Of a stretch of DNA of 64,000 nt, positions 11,976-23,216 are shown piece after piece. Each line of letters starts with the position of its first letter. Positions within the stretch are counted from its first letter, which is position 1. This DNA comes from Nautilus pompilius. Its lineage: Eukaryota; Mollusca; Cephalopoda; Nautilida; Nautilidae. The notes under the pieces are model-generated. The model did no database searches. It was not told the DNA's origin and saw only the letters and a program-made list of their open reading frames with translations. Location of the stretch: the NCBI GenBank assembly GCA_018389105.1, contig JACATO010001095.1, forward strand, positions 1 to 64,000, in the 5' to 3' direction. Made by a program: the position numbers and the translations under genes.

Positions 11976-13351
11976 CCTAACAGAGACGTTTATTAACAGA
12001 CTGCATTTATTTTCACTTCCACTATCACTCGGGTGATGCATATTAAGGAATCATTAGTGGGGATTGATCGCAGGACAGGGGACATTCCGGCACGTTCACT
12101 GTCAGGGGCGGTGATGTATGCCTCCGAACCCATTCTCGAAATGGTCTTGTTACCGTGGGGCTGCTTTCCAACCGAAACATCCTGGTAATTTTGCATCGCG
12201 GATACGCAACGACGGGGGTTTCGGATTGTGAGAAAAACAGGGAAACGGGGGAGGACGACAAACAAAACGGCTCCAACTGTTTGAGGCGTCACGTTGACGA
12301 CGGAGAAGGGCTGGGTGTGTGGGCGGTTTGAGACGTTCGATCGAGCGTGACCGAAACATATTAGCGCTCCGACTGCTTTATTAGAGTAGGCAGGGGGGGG
12401 ATACAAAACAAACAACTAATTCCCACTTAATGCTTATCCCCAGTTACACTTTGGATTCTACGCAGATGAGTAAATAATCCGTGTCTATTTTATCATCGCC
12501 GGCCTGGTCTGGCCGGGATAGGATGTAGCAGTGGCTCGCGGCCTAGCTGTCCAGCGTACTAATAATCACAAACACAAGGGTTCAGCGTAAACGGCGATAA
12601 CCGATTGAAGGACTTAGAAGGGAACGTAGGGGTAATTTTTAACAATCACGTGTAGTTAGGTGGAGGTAATAATGAATAAATAACTTTTCTCTTTTTAAAG
12701 ACAGGAACGGATAGAACAGACAGACACAAGCCAAACAAGCTCCTTGGTTGAACTCCGGCATCCCAAGATTGACGGGAGCAGGCCCAGTACCAGATGCGAA
12801 ACACGGGCTTTTCGATGCCCAAGAAAAGCTGTCTGAAAAACAGACCCTTGCTTCCTGTAGCAACCAACCACGTGTGCAGTGACCATAGTACACCGCGTGT
12901 CGGATGTGAGAGTTTAGTTTGTGGAGAAGTTAAGCAGACAACTACAATGTTCAGTCGGTTTCCTGGGACGCATTTTTTCTTGCGATAAGCTCCACACGCA
13001 CAACAGGTGCGAGAACTCTAGCGCTGCGACTAAATGCCGGCTGAGCTCGCGTTGCACGTGACGAATAAATATTTAATCGCAAATACGATTTACAAAGTTT
13101 TACATCCTTCCGCTGTGAGCTCTGCATTAATTTTTAAACATTGCGCAGGTTTTCGTGAAGGGAAAGGTAGGTTGGGTGCGTTCTCGGTGGACCGAGATTT
13201 CTGCAGCTATTCCAGGCTCGGTGTAGAACAGAGCGAGAAGACGGGGCAGCTATTTCTGCTAAGATTATTTCTTTATTAAACAAACGTAATTAACGGAAAA
13301 CCCATAAATAAAACTTATTTATTTTGAAATAATGGGGGGGAGGGGGGTACT

Positions 13352-13361
13352 GCGCATGCGC
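13352..13361. promoter_or_regulatory. NRF1-type palindrome GCGCATGCGC
   Basis: Exact palindromic NRF1 consensus in a CpG-rich patch (about 13330-13740) of Lhx2/9 intron 2. NRF1 sites usually mark CpG promoters, so an alternative promoter is possible but not shown. Confidence 0.45.
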
Positions 13362-16345
13362 TGTCACGTTTCGTGAACCTCTAGATTCAAAGCAGAAATA
13401 GACTTAACCGGACAGCGCGTCACGCGCGATTGAGCGGGGAAGAAATAACAGTTGACCCTTCACAAACCGATCTGGCGACCATCTATTTTAGTGGTTTCGC
13501 AAATGACCAACCTAGATTCTGCACGACGCCGACAGAAGCGGGAACTGGGCGGGCGGGGCAAAATGGGCTACGTCTCGCTAGCCAAACTTGCCGGCGAAAT
13601 TAACCCGGGGGTAGAGAGAAACGGACTCGTCCTGGCCGACTGTCGACTTACCCACCGTGGTCGTCGGCCGGCTAGTGACGGGTCAGGTCAGATCGCGTCC
13701 TTTGTTTTTAAACAAAGAAAGGGCAGAATCGGATTGTAAATGAAATAGTTGTCTCAATTTCAAATAAAAATTTAATGCGTTATAATGAAAGATTTTTTTT
13801 TCCTTTGTTTTTGTTCCATACACTATCCGATCATCGAAACGATGCTTGCGCTAATTTCGGATTATTACGTAGAATGTGTTGCGCCTGTAAGCGCTTAGAC
13901 TGGCTGGACAATGAACCACAGTCCACTTGAACGTTTCCATGGTGTAGGCGCGACTTTTGTTTCCTCGCGAGAGCTGTCCCATAGAAAAAGTCACTTACCC
14001 GCCTTCCACAGGCCCAGTGATGGTCCCATATTATGGCGCTATCCCCCCCCCCAAACCACCACAAGCTTTTAAATGATTCACAACGTTTTTGAAAACCACA
14101 GCGCAAATGGAAAAAAAAAAAAAAAGTCACTTCCCATTAAACAGGAAAAGGGACTAGTCTTAGCATTAAGGTTAAGGATAATTTCGGAGATATTTCTAAT
14201 GAGAATGTACAGGTAAAAACAAACAGCTGTACATCTTCTCCGGGTGAGGAGAAAGTAAATCCAGACTTTGCTTTTGGTATTTACCAAGAAAATTCTGTGG
14301 AAATTAGACAGCTGTTCGCGACAGTTTCCTTTTTTTTTTTAAAGAAAACAATTTCAACTTGAAAATTACTAAATCAGTAATATCACGTATCTAATAAGAT
14401 AATTAACCATTCAAGCTACAGGAACTATAATCAAATGAGCAAAGACCAGTTTTAGCAACGGCAGCCCGCTATTTGTGGAAAAATAGATTTCTCTTCATGG
14501 CGAGATGTTTTGAGAGGGACGCCTCAAAGATCTACACTGAAACCAGTCTTATTCACTCTAATAATAAACCCGAAAAAAGCGCTGTTTTTAGCGTTAAGAG
14601 ATATTCTCATTATCTGATTCCCCGAGGGCTGCGACCACCGTCACTAACCAAAATTATTGTAATCTAGTTTCAGGGCATTGAAAGTCATCACTGAAGACAA
14701 TCGTGCACACAACCGCGAGGGAAATGCAAACCGAAAGGAAACAAAGGTATTGATTATATTTGGCGCAAGACGCCATGACAATAACCATCTAACAAGTGGG
14801 TTACCTAATTAGTTTAATCTCGTTCGTTATCTAAATAAAACGCTTTCACATATAGAGTGCACCGTGAATATAAAACTTTGCAAATCATAAAATATATCGT
14901 TTTCCGTTGGATTTCGAAAGCAGAGGACCAGGCCAGAATGTGTCACGACCCAGGGTCAACGAATTGAGTGGATTGGGCTATCAACCGTTAAATCTCTCAA
15001 CAAACATAAATAAACAGGGGGGGGAGACGAGAAACTTCAATACTAGTTGTGTTTGCATTATCGAACCGAATTGGACAACTTAGAATAAAAGGGGCTAATA
15101 ATAAATACTAAAGAGCATTGTACAAATATTAACAGGGCAAAAGTAGAAGTTGTGCACGGCTTTTTAAATATTTTATATACGGTAGTAGAATGGTTAATGA
15201 AATCCGATCTTATAAAACAGACAGCCACGCACGGCGCCCCGATTTTTTAAAGGAAACAGGCGACCAGGGACCGCATATAAAGAGAAACAGAGTAGTGTCT
15301 GTCCCTTCAAACACTCGCCGCAAACCACACGGCCCTACGAGTTTGTACGCTTCCAGCGCCAGCTGCTGTAGTTATCATCACTGCTGAGCGCGGATAAAAT
15401 ACTTACATTCGGTAAAATTCTAACTAATTATATACCCCGTTGGGAAGCGATATTTTGGTCATCGATGTGGGGCTCAGTTGGACAACCGCGAAACGCTTAA
15501 TGACGGCTTGTTTTTGTAATCTGGAGAAGAGCTTCTCCCGCTTTCGATCTTTTGTCGGATGGGAACTCGGGGCCCACGTGCGGCTAATAGATGTGCAAAA
15601 CGACGATTCTAGGGGCAGCAGCACCTTGCATTCTTCCAACATGGGGGCAAAAAAAAAAAAGAATGGTGAATGCTCACTAGAAACAACATCAACAACAACA
15701 AGAAGAAGAAGAACCGGGAATAATTCATTTAACAGAATACTCACTCGTCCTTCGTTTACCACCCACACAGTGCACTGTTATATATGCTATATAACGAGGC
15801 CTTCTGTAGCTTTGTATTGTGCGCAGTCCGTCGGGGTTCACGCGTCCAAACAAGTGGCCGTAGAACGCGAAAAATGTCGAAAACTTTCCTGCTTAACTTT
15901 TAAAAGAAGAAGAAGAAAAAAATTACCAAGTTTTCGAAGAATATTTATTGATTATAGCAAGTCGAGATGATCCGAGATGGTCGTGGATTAGTTGCTTTTA
16001 GATTTGCCTGACTTTCCCAAAAGAATTGCCCGCGCTAGAGCCCGCTTCGTTGTTGCTGCTGCAGTAATCGAAAGTAGACATTTGCCCGGATAAGAGCCGT
16101 CCGGGACTCGCGTTAGCGAAGAGGAAGGTAAAATAAATATGAAAAAGGTTTTATTTTAATCGTGTTTAACACGGCCGCGTGGTCACCACGACAAGTCCCA
16201 CGTGGTGCAGAGAGAAGAGCCAGGTGGCGCGTGACGGGTGGAGGGAGTCTCTGAACCCAGACTGCTCCTGCTTACCTGCCCTTCGGTCTGACGAGCGCCG
16301 GAAGCACGCGCCGGTTTTTTTATGAAGGAAGACGACGGGGCTCAC

Positions 16346-16546
16346 CTGTAGTAATCCTCTTTGCAGTAAATATTGGCCGTCTCGTGCAAAGCACGTGAGC
16401 TCCGAATCCAGGCGCAGCTTGCACTCGCAGCACTTCAGGCAGGGTCCGTGCCACTGCCGGTCGGCGACTAGCAGGTAGTAGCGGTCGGTGATCCGGGTAC
16501 CCCGCACACCGCACACAGCCATCTGGTCGGCGCCGCTCCCCAGGCG
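16346..16546 (-). CDS. Lhx2/9: LHX2/9 (apterous) exon 2: LIM1 domain, with apparent frameshift
   Basis: This exon encodes the first LIM zinc finger. The acceptor is a long T-tract plus TTTTCAG, and the exon opens in phase 0 as RLGSGADQMAVC. It continues with GTRITDRYYLLVADRQWH and CLKCCECKL, then LDSELTCFARDG, the LHX2/9 LIM1 signature. After DG the family continues with a residue or two, then IYCKEDYYR. That text is present (NIYCKEDYYR) but in another frame, because GGCC at 16375-16378 carries one base too many. With that base discounted the exon is 200 bp and ends TACTACAG|GTGAGC in phase 2, which joins exactly to the A at 9232 to give YYR-RFAV. The first zinc pair should read CAxCG; the assembled frame reads CGVRG, while CAVCG occurs in a neighbouring frame. 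Both defects could be consensus errors or real lesions; the intact exons 1 and 3 favour error. Confidence 0.9.
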
Positions 16547-17400
16547 CTGAAAATTTTAAAAAAAAAAAAAAAAACAGCAACAGGAGTCAGTCAAACATAG
16601 AGATCATACAAATATCGACACCCAGCCCCCCCCAAAAGGGGGAGGTAACCCGCTAACATGTGCGCGCCGTTGTCAGAATTTAGCGTCAGAAATAAAAGAC
16701 TGAGATGGTAAACTGCCCTGATCGGGAGTTTTCCCCCCACTGTATGACGCGAGAGAGGGTAGTTTACATCAGAGCTTCATTCCAAGCTGCAAGCACCTGG
16801 TGCCCTTTTGTCCGAGGAGAATCCGGCGCAGCTCGGTCGCCATTAGGAAGGTCTGTAGCAGCCGAGTGCCACCATTAGTCGGACTGGGGGTCGGCCAAAT
16901 AACGTTTCTGCTGCCGGATCCGACTTACAAAAACAACTCTACTGACCGCGGGAACGTCGAGAGCTGTGACCAAATCGTCACGCTCGAAATCCCAACCAAT
17001 GCTCATAATTATCCTATATTTTTTGAATGTTTTTATCCCGAAGAGAGAAGCGGCCCAGTGTGCGTTCTAATCAGTGTAAACAGGCTGCGAAAAGGTGCCA
17101 ACTCTCTCTCTCTCTCTCTCCGTCCACTCTGCTGGGCTCGGGTCGGTGATGTTTATCTTCTCTGTAGTCGAGATCGATTTAAATCAGTTCGCACCTAGTT
17201 TCAAAACGATTGTTGCATTGTTTGGATAACTTATTCGCTAATTCCGCCGAGTGAACTCTTCTAACGGCACTGACATGCGCATGGCATAGTTTAAAGCTGA
17301 ACCGTAAAGAGTCTGGTCGGCCTATTCCGTAATGCTATTGTATATCGTAATATGGTTTTACTGTTATTTTATCAGAACTATTAGGGAACAAAGAAATAAA

Positions 17401-17409
17401 TTATTATTA

Positions 17410-17472
<63 letters not shown>

Positions 17473-17549
17473 CACCATTATTTATTATGATTATTATTAT
17501 TATTATTATTATATTATTATTATTATTATGATTATTATTATTATTATTT
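17401..17549. repeat. (ATT)n microsatellite
   Basis: About 150 bp of interrupted TTA/ATT, one of the longest such tracts here, in intron 1. Confidence 0.97.
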
Positions 17550-19484
17550 TTCTCTTTATTAGGCTTGGAACCCGTGATGTAAGGAAATGCTCTGCTTACC
17601 GAAAAATAAAATATGATTTTATATACCGATTTAATCCGCTGTTCCCTGACTTAATTCGAGTAAACACGAGACCTTCCGAGCAATGGCGCGTGCTTACCAC
17701 GGTCATGCGCTAGAACACCAAGGTTAACGTATTTAATCAGAAGACTGTTCTAACAGCAAAACTCTCACAGCTTGCGGCTACACGTTAAGCTTATTAATCT
17801 GTACTGGCATTCAGAAAGGTACACCAACCAGTGATTTTTTTAGCCATACCTGCGAAACAATTAATAAAAAGCGCACAGTATTTTCCAGATACTTGCTTTT
17901 AGAATATTTAAGTTTCGATGGCGTAGAGAATATAGTTAATAACAGATGGAAAACATGCTCCACAAGAAAGTGGGCGTGGCTTCTGACGACTACATCGAAT
18001 GTCATAGATTCCAATCACGCCAAATCTATCTGTCAGATTAACTTTGCTTTGAATTGTCCTGAGCGACGACGATGTCTGCATCTCAGCAAAACAGTCCCTC
18101 TTTTATGAGTTGGCCAACCTAAAACAGTACAATAAGCCCTCCATCGATGCGCTGTTCTGAGAACCGCAACAAGATGCCGAAATATCAATAAACGATTCTA
18201 TTTCAGGGTAATGTGAATCTTGAAAACTGAATGACTCAGTTACACTCGAATAAGGCAGAATCATTCACGCGTAACAGTTTCCACACCAGCCCATCGGAGT
18301 CCTGAAAAGATCTGTAAATAGTAACATTGCTATCTGGTTCAACTGGAAACCAAAATGGTGGTAGATTACGTGGGAGACGTTCGAAAATAAAATATCCTGG
18401 GACAAATCAACCTAAGAAGCGGGTCTTTTTTTTTCCTGATTTTCCCAAATAAACAAATATCTAGAAGTAGATTGATAAACGTCTGCTGTCTTTTGTTAGA
18501 GAGATATCCCAAGACAGTGTTCTTCAAGAGCCACACGTTCTGCCGAACCCTTCAGAATGCTGCGGTCGGGTTTCCATTAAGTACACGTCCTTAAAAATAT
18601 CGCAAAAATATTTTGTGAGCGGAAACGTTGCCAGGGCTTTAAATCCAAAGCGACTGGAGCAGAAAGCGTCATACTTTGCATGTAGGGCGATACTTTTCTG
18701 ACGTCGTTAGACTTCATCATCACATAGACACAGGCAATTTTTCTTTTCGTCGTATCACGAATATGTAGTTTAAACCGATATTTTACTAAAAGGAATGAAT
18801 GTTCTGAAAAGCAACCTGCTACACTATTGACATTGATTAGGTTCTACTATACCCCAAACTGTGCGTGAATGGACGACAACATCAATATTCGGTGTGGACA
18901 GGGATCTTTGGAGTTCAAACTACATATATATAAACACTGGGCACAAAGATTCTAAAGATATTGTAATCTGAGAAATAGTTGTACTTGTAAGGAAAACACA
19001 GAGAGATCGGATGTCGCAGAAAATGATTTGTTACAAATCCAAAATTTGGATTCCCTTACCTGCTAATGGAAGAATGACGTCGCAATTTTTATAAGCACTC
19101 TACAGAGTCAAAAAAAAAATGGCACATGATACTTGGCATAGTCGTTATTAAATGTGACAATCTTGGGACTAAATGCAGTTGGCTGCTCATGCATAAAATG
19201 TACTGTTTAATCATGCCAGTTGGTATTATTCGCTACTTCTAGTCAGGGCCTCGCTCGGATTGTGCAGGTTTTGTGTGGAGGATTCCTGAACCTGAAGCTA
19301 TCTAAGAACACAGCTAGTCAGTCTGTTCTAGCGATATTCTTAGCTCTAAGAAACACGGACACGATCCCAAACCTTTGTCACCCTAGAACGCGAACCAAGG
19401 TGCTAGTTGTTGCTGAATCGTCGTAAAATTTCATCCCTCTTACCAACTAAGGTATCTTGAACAATGGCCAGGTAATTCCTTCTT

Positions 19485-20045
19485 CTAGTCACGATCTTTC
19501 TTTCCGGTATCACTACATTGTGCTAAGCAAGACTGAAAGCAGCTCTCTCCGACCGTGACATCCTGGCTGTCAAAGTCCAAAATAAACAGTGATTCACCGG
19601 AGTATATAACTTTTTTGCATTGGACTCCTGGCCAAACTATGATGCCATTTTGCTCAGAGACCAACATATGGACATCTGATGGGTAATCCTGCATGATGAA
19701 TTTAGGACTCCATTTCACTGATCATCCCGTTTATCATCAGCATCTGTACAACGGTAACCACCTCTGCCGTATCAGTTGTTTACGTCACCGGTCTGCAGAT
19801 AGCGTGTACACAATTGCCTGATAACAATGAAAAAGTGAAAGTCACGCAGTAACACTGATTTGCCAGGCGCCATTACAACTGGCTTACCTCCGACGCTCTG
19901 TCCACGTGACAGACGTTTGTGGACTACAACTGTAGATTTTACCGCACAACTGATGTCGGCTACATCGCACCAACCATTTTATACCCGTAAACCAGCAGGC
20001 ATTTTTAACATCCATGTCTTTACATGCAATGCAATTTTTTTCAAC
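19485..20045 (-). mobile_element. Tc1-like transposon fragment (minus)
   Basis: The minus strand at 19485-19718 carries a degraded block reading VIYSGESLFILDFDSQDVTV, matching the first catalytic motif (FSDES followed by F and DV) of Tc1 transposases; the catalytic Asp appears as Gly. The adjoining 19730-20000 stretch is related over much of its length to 38000-38290, next to another Tc1 remnant with the same orientation. Both appear to be old copies of one family. Ends and inverted repeats were not found. Confidence 0.65.
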
Positions 20046-20316
20046 ATTAAGAGAGTAAGTAATTCACTGTCGTAAAAGCCTTACGTTAATTTAAATATTT
20101 CTAGTTTTTTTGTGCCCGTATAAGGATGGCTAAAGAAAGTCTGTGATTAGTCTTAGTTTTCTCCTAACTTCTGCAAAAGATAAACAAATAAATAAGCAGA
20201 ATTTAATTCAAATTATCTAAAGACTTTATACAAATTGGATTTTCTATTATTATTGTGGTGCTAACATATTTAATTCTTCGGATGCCTCTACCTCGATTAC
20301 GAACGCCAAATTCTAT

Positions 20317-20317
<1 letters not shown>

Positions 20318-20387
<70 letters not shown>

Positions 20388-20397
20388 TAATAATAAT
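20318..20397. repeat. (AAT)n microsatellite
   Basis: About 80 bp of AAT, encoding poly-Tyr in a spurious minus-strand frame. Confidence 0.97.
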
Positions 20398-20628
20398 TGA
20401 GGTAAATGTAGTTCGTTCATGATGAGAAAAGTTGGAGAACAGGGAAAGAATGCGAATGCAAAGAGATTGAAATGACTCACAAGTGAAAGTGTGATTCAGA
20501 ATGTTATTTGAAGATTTAGAATTAGTTAAAACAAAAACAATAAATACCTCGGTAATATGCAAACTGAAAATAAGAAAAGGACACGGAATGGGTTGGAAGA
20601 GACTTGGATGTACAAATAAATGAACAAT

Positions 20629-20931
20629 CTAAAATAGATAATTTTTCTTAAGGCAATAGATTATAAGGAAAGCGCAGTGCCACGAAGGTTGAAGCCGCCT
20701 CGGTTTGGAATACCTCCCTCCCATGGGTTCTCCACCAGCTAACTTCGTGAGTTCCCTCCTGTAGAGGTGGAGTAACTCAGCGAAAACCGGTCCGCTTAAA
20801 AGAGTGAAATTTCGATTTTCAAAAATATTCACAACTTGATGCGTTTCCTTTCTACGTATCCTTAATAAGTTTTTAGTAGAAACCAACCGAAATAACCCTG
20901 GGGGGGGGTGGTAGGTTACCCCCTTCGTCAC
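20629..20931 (-). other. Unrecognised 100-codon open frame
   Basis: The frame includes a moderately complex segment, LLHLYRRELTKLAGGEP followed by MGGRYSKPRRLQPSW, which looks less random than its neighbours. No domain is recognised and no splice context is convincing. It might be part of an unidentified repeat family; I would not call it a gene. Confidence 0.15.
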
Positions 20932-21566
20932 AGCTGAACGGCGATCATTTTGAACCTCTTTTTGTTTAGGTGATTTACACTCGCTAATTATTCTAATATC
21001 AAAAGCAACTTTTATCTGTTATTATTTATAAGAAATGAGAAACTGGAACCTTTATTACGCAAACAACAATTTCATAACTTCATTAATGAGACAACTCCCG
21101 ATGAGGAACAGCGGCAAAAGTGTAGCAAATCCGGGACTGAAATAGCATTTTTCGCTCGTCACACATCCGAGGAAGTATCGGGAAAGATCCGGCACGAGCG
21201 CTCGAGAGAGTCCGCGTTATTCACAACGAGGGAAGTGCTCCCTTAATAATGAAGCCCGACAATTGTCAAACGTCTGACGAAAACGTTCATTAGCGACGTT
21301 TAAATTTAAAATGTCTTTCGCCGTGTAGATACTGGACTGGTACGTCGTGTTTTTGTCATCGACAGAATAAGGGAGAGAGAAGAAGCAGAGACTGGCTAAA
21401 TCCCCTGTGAGCCTTGGCGTTTAAAACGGTTTGTTTAAGAGAAAGATTGCGAGCGACCCGGAGACCACGCCGATAGAGGGCGTCTCTAGAGGTCTTTGGC
21501 CTCATTGACTTTGTTCATTTATCTTTTGACTAAATTAACTAACTAACCATCCGCTATATTTTCCTT

Positions 21567-21637
21567 ATTTTATTATTATTATTATTATTATTTTATTATA
21601 TTATTATTATTATTATTATATTATTATTATTATTATA
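21567..21637. repeat. (ATT)n microsatellite
   Basis: Interrupted ATT tract in intron 1. Confidence 0.95.
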
Positions 21638-22133
21638 AAACTAGTCGGGGAATCAGAACTTCCCAAAATAATTCTCTCATTTATAACACGAAGAAATCCT
21701 TCCGATCTCGATAGATGTCAAAAAAGAAAATACTTTAAAATGCAGATATACGAATTTTACCCAAATTAATTTAAAAGCTGACGTAAGAACAAAAGTGATA
21801 TATATCTTTTTTTTCAGGGAAACCCGCTGAAGTATAGTTATATCTTAGCGGTGACGTTTAACGCTCTAACGCCCGTTTCCAAAAAGATGAAACAATAAAA
21901 TAATTAGAAAACGTTTTTGTCATTTGTAATAGTTTAACCCTTTCAACTTCACAGCGACTAATCTAAGCTTAAATTGTGGGTGGACGCGCTAGCTGTTCGT
22001 GGATATTTCCTTCAAGCCCCCTCTGTCTGCTTACTCGTTCTATTTCTCTCTGCAGTTAAAGGACCAGACCCAATCATTTTTTAATTCCTTCCTGCAATCC
22101 ACCCCGTGTACAGTCCTTCTATTTATTTATATC

Positions 22134-22137
<4 letters not shown>

Positions 22138-22168
<31 letters not shown>
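22138..22168. repeat. (AG)n microsatellite
   Basis: About 15 AG units, uninterrupted. Confidence 0.95.
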
Positions 22169-22172
<4 letters not shown>

Positions 22173-23097
22173 TTAAGAATAATTTTATGTTTTTCTCGAA
22201 TTCCAAAAGCAAAGGATTTCATTTTGACAGAAAGACAGCGGAAATTCTGTGTTTAGAAAACCGCAAGTCTTAAAAAAGGAAACAGAAAAATGCAGACTCT
22301 TTGTCGCAGTATCCAGGTTTTCGCCGCCTGGCGGACCGCCGAAGTCACCGGCAGTAAGCTATTTCCCACTATGCGCCGCGCCTTCATAAGCTGAGTTTTG
22401 TTCACGTGAAACGGATTTCAAGGGAATCATAACAAATCAGTTTTTATTGAAAGGGCTGCAAAATTTGTTTATTGTTTTTGCTATTTTTTCTTTCTTTTCT
22501 TAGGGAAAAGAAAAGGGCCACCGACACCCCATATTATTATTGGCACAGCAAAGCTACTCGGTACACCGGGGTATCTAAAGAGGGTTGTTTTGCTGTTCTT
22601 GGACAGCTAACATAACCCACTGTGATCGTTTATCCATTAATAGCTACTGGAATGAAACGTTAGTGTCCATCTCATGTCTTCACAACTTTCGATAATACAT
22701 TATTGAAAAGTTGTGTCATTTAGCGGCCATTTATTCCCCTCTTTTTTTGTTTTAGCTGGGTGACTTGTTGTGATAAGTAATTTTAAATCGTGCACTCACC
22801 CGCTACACTGAAGGGTCCCGCCAGCCAGAAGCACGAGTCAGACAGAACGTGAAAGACCTACGTTGAGGCCGAATACGGTAAATACTCGGAATCATAATTC
22901 TTAAAAGCCAAAGTGCGGGATTTTAAAGAATGACGCGATCGAAAGAATCAAATGTTACAAAAGCGCCATATACCTTGGAAATTATATAAGTTAATCTTAA
23001 CTTCTAGGCACGAGCCAGAAACATGTTTTCGGTCCCCGACTAACTTGGAAGGGATAGGTGAGGAAGGAGGGTATTCTAAAATACACGTTTTTAATCA

Positions 23098-23216
23098 TCT
23101 CGTCTTAGCCGGCTCCAAGCCGGTGCAGTGGCTGACATGTGGCACACACCCTCGCTATCCTGGCTTTAAACCTGAAGCAGGGTTCTCGGTGTTTATTAGT
23201 CACAAATAAATAAATA
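23098..23216 (+). repeat. Possible tRNA-derived SINE with AAAT tail
   Basis: GGTGCAGTGGCTGAC resembles an A box and GGCTTTAAACCTG a degenerate B box about 45 bases later, followed by a simple tail of AAAT repeats ending near 23216. That order (Pol III head, short body, simple tail) is typical of a SINE. The family is not identified. Confidence 0.4.

Larger units (their letters stand above)
9233..16345 (-). other. Lhx2/9 intron 2 (7.1 kb)
   Basis: Intron between the LIM1 and LIM2 exons, from donor GTGAGC at 16345 to acceptor TTTCAG at 9233, splitting an Arg codon in phase 2. It holds a 540-bp TGTG/TAGG tandem tract (10443-10984), a possible SINE near 11.9 kb, an NRF1-type palindrome (13352-13361) in a CpG-rich patch at about 13330-13740, and several homopolymer runs. 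Open frames inside it (for example 11993-12415 minus and 15440-15970 plus) resemble no protein I recognise. Confidence 0.85.

Noticed and set aside
15440-15970. 176-codon plus-strand open frame
   Set aside because: Low-complexity basic and Thr/Arg runs arise from A-rich repeats; antisense to the Lhx2/9 intron and without any known motif.
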